A stretch of 8,527 bases of DNA. Origin: Nitrospirota bacterium. Lineage in GTDB: Bacteria > Nitrospinota_A > UBA7883. A program made the translations under genes and the position numbers. The notes under the pieces are model-generated. The model was not told the origin of the DNA. It ran no database searches and saw only the letters and a program-made list of their open reading frames with translations. The DNA is taken from positions 1 through 8,527 of the forward strand of contig DRJW01000199.1 of the NCBI GenBank assembly GCA_011052055.1. Direction: 5' to 3'. Shown here in pieces: positions 1 through 6,613 of the stretch (positions are counted from its first letter, which is position 1; each line of letters begins with the position of its first letter).

Positions 1-1069
1 GCGCGCGATCATAAAAAGGGAATCGATGGTCGATCTTGTCATCGGACCGCGAGCTTTGGAGAATATCCCCGCTATGCTAGAGCGGTTCAGGCAAACGGGC
101 GAGCCACAGGTGGATACTTCAGACACCGGCAAACTTGATGAATTTTCGATGAACAGAGAGTCTAAAATATCTGGTTGGGTCTCTATCATGGAGGGGTGCG
201 ACAACTACTGCTCTTATTGCATCGTGCCTTATACACGTGGCGGGGAAAGGAGCCGGAGCCCTGAGTCGATTGTAAAAGAAATTCGCGCGCTGGCAGATGG
301 GGGTTACAAGGAAGTCACCCTTTTAGGGCAAAATGTAAATAGTTACGGAAGCGGCCTTTTAAAAAATGGGGCGATGGATTTCCCGGAATTGCTGGAGGAG
401 GTAGGTAGAATAGACGGTATAGAGCGGATACGCTTTGTAACAAGCCATCCTAAAGACCTTTCAGTTAAATTAATGGAGGCTATGGCCGATTTGCCTAAAG
501 TGACCCCGGCGCTTCATCTTCCATTGCAGTCTGGATCGGATAAAATTCTAAAGAGGATGAACCGTATCTACACCATTTCCCACTATTATGAAAAAGTGGA
601 GATATTGAGTAAAAAAGTGACGGATATCGCTCTTACCACCGATTTGATAATCGGTTTTCCGGGTGAAACGGACGAAGATTTCGAAGCCACTTATAATGCT
701 TTAAAAAATATCGAATTTTACAACATATTTTTGTTTAAATATTCGCCACGCAGGGGAACCGCCGCTGTTCAATTCTCCGATCAGGTAAGCGATTTTATCG
801 TCAGCGAACGATTCGAGAGAATTACGCAACTGCAAAATGAGATCACTAACAAAAAGTATGGGAAATGGGTGGGCGAGGAGGTTGAAATACTTGTAGAAGG
901 CCGCAGTAAAAAAGAGAGAGCCAGATATACAGGGAGAACACCTCAAAATCTGATTGTTCACTTTCAGTCGGATATTGATTATACTGGGAAAATTATCAAT
1001 ATCAGGATCGACAGGGCTGGCAAGTACAGTCTGGATGGACAGGTGGTGAATCCTATTTCCAGAGGATAA
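1..1069 (+). CDS. miaB: tRNA-2-methylthio-N6-dimethylallyladenosine synthase MiaB, 3' part (5' end outside window)
   Basis: Radical SAM methylthiotransferase that adds a methylthio group to i6A at position 37 of tRNAs reading UNN codons; cytoplasmic. The reading frame is open from base 2, and the eight codons before the first ATG (position 26) read RAIIKRES, which continues naturally into the family sequence. That ATG is therefore internal, and the N-terminal UPF0004 domain with its own three cysteines lies upstream of the window. Counting from the ATG at 26, the radical SAM motif CxxxCxxC is at residues 58, 62 and 65 (first Cys codon at 197-199), followed by the MiaB-typical IVPYTRGGERSR. 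LLGQNVNSYG (99-108) and LHLPLQSGS are further core motifs. The last 65 or so residues form a TRAM RNA-binding domain ending in a G-x-V motif. The PYTRG-x-ERSR sequence favours MiaB over RimO or MtaB. The gene ends 6 bp before the DUF151 gene, so the two are probably one transcript. Confidence 0.95.
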   Translation, partial: RAIIKRESMVDLVIGPRALENIPAMLERFRQTGEPQVDTSDTGKLDEFSMNRESKISGWVSIMEGCDNYCSYCIVPYTRGGERSRSPESIVKEIRALADGGYKEVTLLGQNVNSYGSGLLKNGAMDFPELLEEVGRIDGIERIRFVTSHPKDLSVKLMEAMADLPKVTPALHLPLQSGSDKILKRMNRIYTISHYYEKVEILSKKVTDIALTTDLIIGFPGETDEDFEATYNALKNIEFYNIFLFKYSPRRGTAAVQFSDQVSDFIVSERFERITQLQNEITNKKYGKWVGEEVEILVEGRSKKERARYTGRTPQNLIVHFQSDIDYTGKIINIRIDRAGKYSLDGQVVNPISRG

Positions 1070-1075
1070 GAGAGC

Positions 1076-1585
1076 ATGAGTTCTGACAATGACATGATTG
1101 AGATGAAGGTCGAGGGATTGGTATTCGATCCTCTTACCAATACGCCTATTATTATCCTCAAGGATAAAGAAGGGGGGAAATCGCTTCCCATATGGGTCGG
1201 TTACCCGGAAGCTACTGCCATAGCCCTCCAGATGGAGACAGTAATAACTCCCAGGCCAATGACGCACGATCTGATAAAAAATCTGCTTACGGGTATCAAT
1301 GTCGATGTGAGCCATATCTGCGTAAACGACCTGAAAGACAACACTTTTTACGCCGTTATCTCCATTAACACTGACAGGGGCGTGATAGAAATAGATTCGC
1401 GCCCTTCAGACGCTATCGCGGTAGCCTTGAGAGTGGAGGCTCCGATATTTGTCACCACAAAGGTGCTCGATAACGCAAAAGATTTTGAGCTGAATATATC
1501 GCAGGAGCAGATCGATAAAGAAGATCAGTTCAAAAAATGGATCGATAACGTAAAGCCGAGTGATTTCGGCAAACTGGATCAATAA
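1076..1585 (+). CDS. DUF151 / bifunctional nuclease (BFN) family protein
   Basis: A 169-residue protein covering the whole BFN-type domain. Visible family features are the opening MIEMKVEGLVFDP (7-19), LPIWVGYPEATAIA (37-50), PRPMTHDL (59-66), FYAVISI (91-97) and the signature IDSRPSDAIAVALR (106-119), followed by a C-terminal tail with WIDNVKPSDFGK. Members of this family have been reported to have DNase/RNase activity, but the bacterial role is poorly defined, so the name reflects family and not a proven function. No signal peptide is present, so it should be cytoplasmic. The start at 1076 is chosen because GAGG at 1062-1065 and further purines lie just upstream; an in-frame ATG at 1094 would match the shortest family members but has no comparable ribosome site. 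It lies 6 bp after miaB and probably depends on the same promoter. Confidence 0.9.
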   Translation: MSSDNDMIEMKVEGLVFDPLTNTPIIILKDKEGGKSLPIWVGYPEATAIALQMETVITPRPMTHDLIKNLLTGINVDVSHICVNDLKDNTFYAVISINTDRGVIEIDSRPSDAIAVALRVEAPIFVTTKVLDNAKDFELNISQEQIDKEDQFKKWIDNVKPSDFGKLDQ

Positions 1586-1650
1586 CCAGAATTATTCATC
1601 GATCATACGGTTTTATCTCATGACCGCAGGAAAGCTGTTTAAAAATAGCG

Positions 1651-1667
1651 CTGCGAAAATTACGCAG
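1651..1667 (+). promoter_or_regulatory. Small hairpin touching the ribosome binding site of the Fn3 gene
   Basis: CTGCG (1651-1655) and CGCAG (1663-1667) can pair around a 7-base loop. The second arm runs into the Shine-Dalgarno sequence AGGGGG at 1666-1671, so folding would cover its first two bases. With only five base pairs it could be chance, and no ligand-binding structure is evident. Confidence 0.25.
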
Positions 1668-1675
1668 GGGGATAA

Positions 1676-3904
1676 GTGGTGAGAACAGTTTATAGATATT
1701 TTTATTCCCCGCCTTTTCTTCTGATATTTTCCTTAATTATGTTTTCCGTCGTTACTCCCGCTCATATCGCGTATTCGGCGGATAAAGCAAAAAGCGGGAA
1801 ATCGAAAGATGATGTCTCCTCCAAATCGTGGAGAGGTTTTATTATCGATGTGCAAAAGGACGGGACAATCTGGATTAACGCCGGTCGGAGCAATGGCGTA
1901 ACGGTCGGTCTCAGGCTCGAAGTCATCAAAGGGGAAAAAACGGTTAAAGATCCCTCTGGCAAGGCCTATACGATTCCAGGGGAAAAAAAGGCGACTCTGG
2001 AAGTCGTCGATTCGCTCGACAAGATATCCAGCGTCAAGGTTGTTGAAGGAAGCAAAATAAAAAAGGGCGATGTCGTCCGCTTAATGTCTGGTAGCGGGCG
2101 CAAGAAGGCCGCGAAAGTCGGCGGCGCCACGGAAGAGACTGATGGTTTTTTCCGGGAAGGGATCGTTGTCGAGGCCGACAAGAAAAAGGATAGGGGGATA
2201 ATAAGCATTGGCGAAAAAGCCGGTCTGAAAAGAGGTGACAAGTTTGTAGCGGTTCGTGAAAAGGAGAAAATAACCGATCCGGCCGATGGAGGCGTCATCC
2301 GCGTCAAACTGGAATACGTCGGCGTCCTTGAGGTCATTTCGGTCGGTGACTCTCTATCGGATGTTAAATTTATAAAAAACGCCAAAGATATCCGTAAGGG
2401 CGACAGTGTGCGCAGACACACATCCGCGCCGTCAGGCGTCGCGGCCATGCCGGCTGGTTTCAGAAAAATCGAGATCAACTGGAAGCTTCAAACAGATCCT
2501 GAAGTAAAAGCATTCTATATCTACAGATCTCAATCAGCCGATGGGCAGTTCATAAAAATCGGTAAAATCAAGAATGCTGACGCGGTAGCCTTTATCGATC
2601 AACATTCTGAAAAACATCCTGTGGACGATTCCACGACCTATTTTTACAAGGTCACCACGATCAATATTGTAGGCCGGGAAAGCCCTGAATCCGCAACCGT
2701 TTCCGTTGTGTCATTGGGGCCTCCAAAACCTCCGGCCGGACTATCGGCCAGCTCCGGCTCCATTCGATCCGCGCATATAAAATGGAGCCTCCACGATAAC
2801 GCCGAAGTGGCCGGATACAAAATTTACCGTAGCCAAAGTAAAGACGGCTCATATAAATTGATCGCGGATATCAAAGGGCGCAAGGTCGTTGAATATGATG
2901 ATTTAAATGGCGGCTCTAAAGCCGCGCCTGAGCTTGCAGACTCAAAAACTTATTACTATTCCATCTCGGCGTACAGTCCGTATGGCAGTGAAGGGGTAAA
3001 AAGCGATCCTGCTGGCGCCACCACCTCTGATCCACCCGCCATTCCCACCGGTTTTGAAGGAAAAGGGTGGCAGGCCAATAAAGTTCCCCTCAAATGGGAA
3101 GCTCACCCCGATGATAATGTGCGCGGATACATTATTTACAGAGCGGAGGCGGAAGAAGACACTTTCTTGCAGATAGCGAAAATAAAAGGCAGAGAAAAAA
3201 CGTCATATGTTGATGGCGGCGGGTCTGGCTTGTTCGTAAAAAAGAAGAAGCTTAAAAGCTCCAATTTATATTTTTACAGGATACAGGCCTATAACCGGGT
3301 TGACGCCAAATCGGAAATGGGTGAAGTGATTTCGGTGATGACAAGACCGGTTCCCGCGCCGCCGGAAAACATTAAAGCGGCGGAAAGCAGACCCAGGGAA
3401 ATTCCTCTAAGCTGGAGAAAAAACCCGGACATCAAGATAAAATCGTATCAGATATTCAGGTCAGACGCGGAAGATGGCGTGTTTAAGAAGATAACCGAAG
3501 TTCCGGCGGATAAATCTTACTTTCTGGATCAGGCGCTCAAGGATGGTAAAATCTATTACTACAAAATAAGAGCGATAGATAAAGATAAGCTTGAAGGCGA
3601 GCTTTCAGAAATGATTTCCGCTACGACCAAAAAACCGCCTGAAACGGTTAAAGGCTTAAAATGGGAAGTGGATGGAGATGAATGGTTTTTAAAGTGGGAT
3701 AAAAATGAAGAGATCGATATTGATAAATACATCATCTGGAGAAAAAGGTTGTTCGGATGGACGAAAGATGGCGCTTCTAACGAAAACGTTTTCAAGATAA
3801 AAAAGGTGAAAAAAGGAAAATCGGCGCAATACGCGGTTTCCGCCAAAGATACTGACAATCTGGAAGGGAAGCGGTCCGATCCTCTGGTGGTTCAAATCCC
3901 GTGA
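1676..3904 (+). CDS. Exported protein with two FlgT-C-like repeats and about five fibronectin type III domains
   Basis: 742 residues, function not recognised. Residues 1-35 form a signal peptide: basic start, hydrophobic stretch FLLIFSLIMFSVV (14-26), probable cleavage near AYSA (32-35). Then come two related modules at about 52-138 and 157-248, each with a G-x-V/I strand, an isoleucine-rich strand ending in G, GV/GL-x-G turn, a DP motif, and a close reading I-x-KGD-x-V. They resemble the C-terminal beta domain of flagellar assembly protein FlgT. From about 258 to the end follow roughly five Fn3 domains (258-346, 349-452, 455-557, 562-652, 656-742), marked by recurring IYRS-x-x-x-DG and YYYKI motifs; the last is degenerate. 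The protein has no cysteine and is lysine-rich. The start is GTG, at 1676 or 1679; AGGGGG at 1666-1671 gives better spacing (7 bases) to the second. An in-frame TAA at 1673 rules out a longer form. It probably acts in the periplasm or at the surface, in binding or assembly. Confidence 0.85.
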   Translation: MVRTVYRYFYSPPFLLIFSLIMFSVVTPAHIAYSADKAKSGKSKDDVSSKSWRGFIIDVQKDGTIWINAGRSNGVTVGLRLEVIKGEKTVKDPSGKAYTIPGEKKATLEVVDSLDKISSVKVVEGSKIKKGDVVRLMSGSGRKKAAKVGGATEETDGFFREGIVVEADKKKDRGIISIGEKAGLKRGDKFVAVREKEKITDPADGGVIRVKLEYVGVLEVISVGDSLSDVKFIKNAKDIRKGDSVRRHTSAPSGVAAMPAGFRKIEINWKLQTDPEVKAFYIYRSQSADGQFIKIGKIKNADAVAFIDQHSEKHPVDDSTTYFYKVTTINIVGRESPESATVSVVSLGPPKPPAGLSASSGSIRSAHIKWSLHDNAEVAGYKIYRSQSKDGSYKLIADIKGRKVVEYDDLNGGSKAAPELADSKTYYYSISAYSPYGSEGVKSDPAGATTSDPPAIPTGFEGKGWQANKVPLKWEAHPDDNVRGYIIYRAEAEEDTFLQIAKIKGREKTSYVDGGGSGLFVKKKKLKSSNLYFYRIQAYNRVDAKSEMGEVISVMTRPVPAPPENIKAAESRPREIPLSWRKNPDIKIKSYQIFRSDAEDGVFKKITEVPADKSYFLDQALKDGKIYYYKIRAIDKDKLEGELSEMISATTKKPPETVKGLKWEVDGDEWFLKWDKNEEIDIDKYIIWRKRLFGWTKDGASNENVFKIKKVKKGKSAQYAVSAKDTDNLEGKRSDPLVVQIP

Positions 3905-3940
3905 ACCAGAATAATAAACGCTAGCATAGAGGTTTGCATA

Positions 3941-4093
3941 ATGTACATCTGCGATATTTGCGGCTTTATTTACGATCCCGAAGTGGGCGATCCCGATGGT
4001 GGTATCGCTCCCGGAACACCTTTCGAAGAAATTCCAGACGACTGGGTTTGCCCGGAGTGCGGAATTTCCAAAGACAAGTTTTCGAAGATTTGA
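3941..4093 (+). CDS. Rubredoxin
   Basis: A 50-residue protein with the complete rubredoxin pattern. The iron is bound by two cysteine pairs, CDIC (Cys4, Cys7) and CPEC (Cys37, Cys40). Between them lie the family motifs YDPEVGDPDGG and IAPGTPFEEIPDDWVC, and after them GISKDKF. The family is usually 52-54 residues; here the N-terminus is one or two residues shorter before the first cysteine. Rubredoxins are small cytoplasmic one-electron carriers, often serving oxygen- or peroxide-reducing enzymes or, in some bacteria, alkane hydroxylases; no such partner is encoded nearby. AGAGG at 3928-3932 lies 8 bases ahead of the ATG and supports the start. It begins 36 bp after the Fn3 gene with no evident terminator between them, so co-transcription is likely, although the two products work in different compartments. 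Confidence 0.95.
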   Translation: MYICDICGFIYDPEVGDPDGGIAPGTPFEEIPDDWVCPECGISKDKFSKI

Positions 4094-4094
4094 C

Positions 4095-4117
4095 GCGGCG
4101 CCGCCCGGTTATTTTTT
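4095..4117 (+). terminator. Weak candidate terminator between convergent genes
   Basis: A 10-base perfect GC palindrome (GCGGCGCCGC, 4095-4104) directly follows the rubredoxin stop codon, and a run of six T begins at 4112. The palindrome leaves room for only a very short stem, and seven bases separate it from the T run, so it is a poor match to an intrinsic terminator. The T run also encodes the terminal lysines of the opposing gene. Confidence 0.25.
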
Positions 4118-6391
4118 AACTATGGTCGGGATTGTGACCGAGTCTCCGGGGTGTAGTTTGCCAAGCTCCAGGTCTGGATTATAAAGAGTGACCAGCCATA
4201 AAGGAGCGTCATACTCTTTGACGCAAAGCTCCCACAAAGACTGGCCGCTTTTGACCATTACCTTGTTGGCTTCCTCTATGCTGTACGCGTCGAAAAAATC
4301 TTCATACAGCTGGAGGTAGTACTCCAGCCGTTTGCGCTCGAACTGCTCGTCGGTAACGCGGGAAAGGGGAATTTTTACTCTACCCCCTATATGGATTTTG
4401 CTGGATTTAGGAATTTTGTTGATCCGGCGAATCTTTGAGACACTGACCTTCGCCCATTCCGCGTAATGGCCCAGCGTCTCTTCCGGTTTAACAGTCAGCT
4501 CCGCAAGATTCCGTCCGGTTTTCCGCACATCGAAACGATCAGCCCGAATAAAAAGATTAGGCCCGCCCAGCAAGATAAGCTCGTTTCTGCCTACTGCTTT
4601 CGGGGTTTTGTTTTTACCTTTAGCTATCTTGTTCTCTCCCGCTTCAGGCGCGGTTTTTATTTTCTTCTTCTCTATGTCGATCAGCTTGCTGTAAGCCACT
4701 TTTTTCACCTGGGGCACAGCCGCCGTCATTCCAAGTTTTTGTCCCGGATATATAACCGAGCGCCTTGACAGAGAGTTGAACTTTACAAGAGTAGATACCG
4801 TCACGCCGTGCCGTTTTGCGATGGATGACAGAGTATCGCCTTTTTTCACATAATAAAACATCGACTCCCCGTTAACCGTTCTGGCTGTATGTTTGGAGCT
4901 GATAGAAGACGACGGTCTGGAGGCGACCCGCTTTCTTCTGCTTTTACTTGCCCCGGGTATCCTCAGCTTTTGGCCAACCAGAATCAGGTTTGAGTCGAGC
5001 CCGTTGGCGTCTTTTAGCTCTCCGATGGAAGAGCGGTAAAAGCTGGCCACAGCCGAAAGAGTGTCTCCACGCCTCACGATATGGTATCCGCTATGTTTTT
5101 GAGACGAAAACTTTTCATTGCCCGGCAGGCTCGCAAGGGCGCTTTGCGCTTTCGCCGCTAGTTGCGCGGGAACCTTGAGTTTATAACCCCTGGGAATGCG
5201 GCGGTTTCCTTTCCAGACGCTTTTGCGAAGAGCGCGGTTATGCGAGCGCAAAGTATCCACGGATACGCCCAGCCTTTTAGCGATGGTTCTGGCGGATACA
5301 TAGCTCGGCAAAATCACTTCCTTCTGCCTTATCTCAGGAAGAAAATCGATATTGCCGAAATGACGCTTATAGTTGCTGGCTACGTCCAGCGCGGCGAGGA
5401 ATTCGGCGTAGAAATTTTTCGACGCAAAACCAAAACTGCGGCTCCTGTAACTTTCTATGATCCTGACTATATTATCACCGTGGCGCCTTTTCGCCCTGGC
5501 CATGCCGTTGGTTCCATGATTGTACGCTGTAATCGCAAGAGGCCAGGAGCGAAGCCTTTTGTAATTTTGTTTTAACAGTTTCGCCGCGGCGTGAGTGGAG
5601 ATTATTGGATCGCGTCTTTCATCCACTGTGTAGTTTATTTTCATAAACAGTCTGCCGGTCCTCCGCATGAACTGCCAGATACCGGCGGCTCCAGCGCTGG
5701 AATAGGCGTTGTAATTGAAAGAAGACTCGACGTGGGGCAGGGCGGTGAGCTCTTCGGGCAATCCGTGTGAGCGGAAAATCTTCCGCATCTGGCCAAGATA
5801 AAGACCGGATCGTTTTAATCCCCGCTTGAATTTGTCCGCCTGTCCAAGTTGCCAGCGCACATTTCTTGAAGCGCTCTTATATTTTTTGTAGCCCCTTACG
5901 CCAGATAATTTCGCCGCTATGGCGCGCTCCTGCGAGGTGTAGGCCTTTCCCTTGTTTTTATAAAGTTTTTTCAAAATTCCGGAAATTATTCTTCGCCTGC
6001 TTTTCAGGTATCTGCGCACCGCCCTGGAGCCCGGTTTTGGATTCTTGAACTTCCTGTTAAGATTCACAACCTCATAAATAATGCTCAGGTTTTCTTTATC
6101 ATGAATGACCACCTGGCCGGTTGTATAGACAGAGTAGATTTTTTTCCAGAAATTAACGCGAGGGCGCAACTGGGCGGGGAGAGGAAATACGGATCGTTTT
6201 TTAAAAATTAGTTCCGGGCGAGCAGTATTTCCGGGACGCGCGACAACATGCCGGCCGGATGATGGCGAATCAGGCCCCAGAGATTTAATATGGTTTTCAA
6301 GAAAAGGATTTCCAGACGCAGTAGCGGCGGCGCTGAAATAAACTATAACCCAAAAGGCCGCTGACCCCACGACTGTTTTACTACATACCAT
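4109..6391 (-). CDS. mltD: MltD-like membrane-associated or periplasmic lytic murein transglycosylase with about five LysM motifs
   Basis: A 760-residue exported enzyme predicted to cleave the MurNAc-GlcNAc bond of peptidoglycan non-hydrolytically, giving 1,6-anhydro ends. Residues 1-25 are a signal peptide with an ATA cleavage motif (23-25) and no lipobox cysteine, unlike the E. coli MltD lipoprotein. A linker and an N-terminal region follow; it carries FWKKIYSVY and QVVIHDKENL-x-IIYEV, typical of MltD-like proteins. The SLT/GH23 domain spans about 200-335: catalytic Glu222 in HVESSF, GAAGIWQFM (234-242) and ITAYNHGTNG (287-296). LysM-like motifs lie at about 360-408 (degenerate), 436-479 and 511-555 (both canonical with GDTLS), 630-675 and 711-755 (divergent). 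A basic, low-complexity linker (about 556-605) separates the third from the fourth. No convincing Shine-Dalgarno precedes the ATG; a GTG at codon 8 would lose the basic start of the signal peptide, so the ATG is preferred. It converges on the rubredoxin gene with 15 bp between stops. Confidence 0.92.
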   Translation of the reverse strand: MVCSKTVVGSAAFWVIVYFSAAATASGNPFLENHIKSLGPDSPSSGRHVVARPGNTARPELIFKKRSVFPLPAQLRPRVNFWKKIYSVYTTGQVVIHDKENLSIIYEVVNLNRKFKNPKPGSRAVRRYLKSRRRIISGILKKLYKNKGKAYTSQERAIAAKLSGVRGYKKYKSASRNVRWQLGQADKFKRGLKRSGLYLGQMRKIFRSHGLPEELTALPHVESSFNYNAYSSAGAAGIWQFMRRTGRLFMKINYTVDERRDPIISTHAAAKLLKQNYKRLRSWPLAITAYNHGTNGMARAKRRHGDNIVRIIESYRSRSFGFASKNFYAEFLAALDVASNYKRHFGNIDFLPEIRQKEVILPSYVSARTIAKRLGVSVDTLRSHNRALRKSVWKGNRRIPRGYKLKVPAQLAAKAQSALASLPGNEKFSSQKHSGYHIVRRGDTLSAVASFYRSSIGELKDANGLDSNLILVGQKLRIPGASKSRRKRVASRPSSSISSKHTARTVNGESMFYYVKKGDTLSSIAKRHGVTVSTLVKFNSLSRRSVIYPGQKLGMTAAVPQVKKVAYSKLIDIEKKKIKTAPEAGENKIAKGKNKTPKAVGRNELILLGGPNLFIRADRFDVRKTGRNLAELTVKPEETLGHYAEWAKVSVSKIRRINKIPKSSKIHIGGRVKIPLSRVTDEQFERKRLEYYLQLYEDFFDAYSIEEANKVMVKSGQSLWELCVKEYDAPLWLVTLYNPDLELGKLHPGDSVTIPTIVKK

Positions 6392-6411
6392 AATTATATC
6401 TAAATTAAACT

Positions 6412-6435
6412 AATTGATGCTAATTTACAGCAATT
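6412..6435. repeat. Imperfect inverted repeat upstream of the transglycosylase gene
   Basis: AATTGATGC (6412-6420) and ACAGCAATT (6427-6435) can pair at seven of nine positions around a six-base centre. It lies 21 bases ahead of the transglycosylase start and next to the palindrome ATTCGAAT (6433-6440). It could be an operator, but short AT-rich repeats are common by chance in such a region. Confidence 0.2.
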
Positions 6436-6507
6436 CGAATGAATAAACAAGGAAGATGTACGTAACAGCCTGTCGGAACGAAAAATAAAGCTACTGAATA
6501 TAGAATA

Positions 6508-6535
6508 TGGACAGATACATTGCATATGTTATACT
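6508..6535 (+). promoter_or_regulatory. Candidate sigma70-type promoter for parC
   Basis: TGGACA at 6508-6513 matches five of six bases of the -35 consensus. After a 16-base spacer, TATACT at 6530-6535 matches five of six bases of the -10 consensus, preceded by TG one base upstream (6527-6528), an extended -10 element. Transcription would start near 6542, giving a leader of about 70 bases. This is the best promoter match seen in the divergent region. Confidence 0.55.
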
Positions 6536-6613
6536 ATGTTGAATTATTTATGTCTTCTTAGACTTATTTAACTTATTGACCTGAAAGTGAAATAACCTTT
6601 TCCAAAAAAGCTC

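Larger units (their letters stand above)
6392..6613. other. AT-rich divergent intergenic region
   Basis: This 222-bp stretch separates the transglycosylase and parC start codons and is clearly richer in A and T than the flanking genes. It holds the parC promoter candidate, an imperfect inverted repeat, and two ACTTATT copies nine bases apart (6562-6568 and 6571-6577). On the minus strand, TATAAT lies one base before the transglycosylase ATG. I find no RNA gene or credible small coding region in it. Confidence 0.7.

Noticed and set aside
701..1315. 204-codon minus-strand open frame across the miaB and DUF151 junction
   Set aside because: It lies opposite two convincing genes, has no recognisable domain and no ribosome site; a coding shadow.
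1620..1682. 20-codon frame (ATG at 1620) overlapping the Fn3 start, possible leader peptide
   Set aside because: It lacks a Shine-Dalgarno sequence and shows no regulatory codon run; one such frame is expected by chance.
1966..2478. 170-codon minus-strand open frame inside the Fn3 gene
   Set aside because: Its serine/threonine/proline-rich composition is what the reverse complement of a lysine/aspartate/glycine-rich gene produces, and no family motif is visible.
5162..5575. 137-codon plus-strand open frame opposite the SLT domain
   Set aside because: It is antisense to the catalytic domain of the transglycosylase, where the conserved motifs are unambiguous.
6439..6465. Eight-codon frame in the divergent region
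   Set aside because: Too short, with no ribosome site or attenuator structure beside it.
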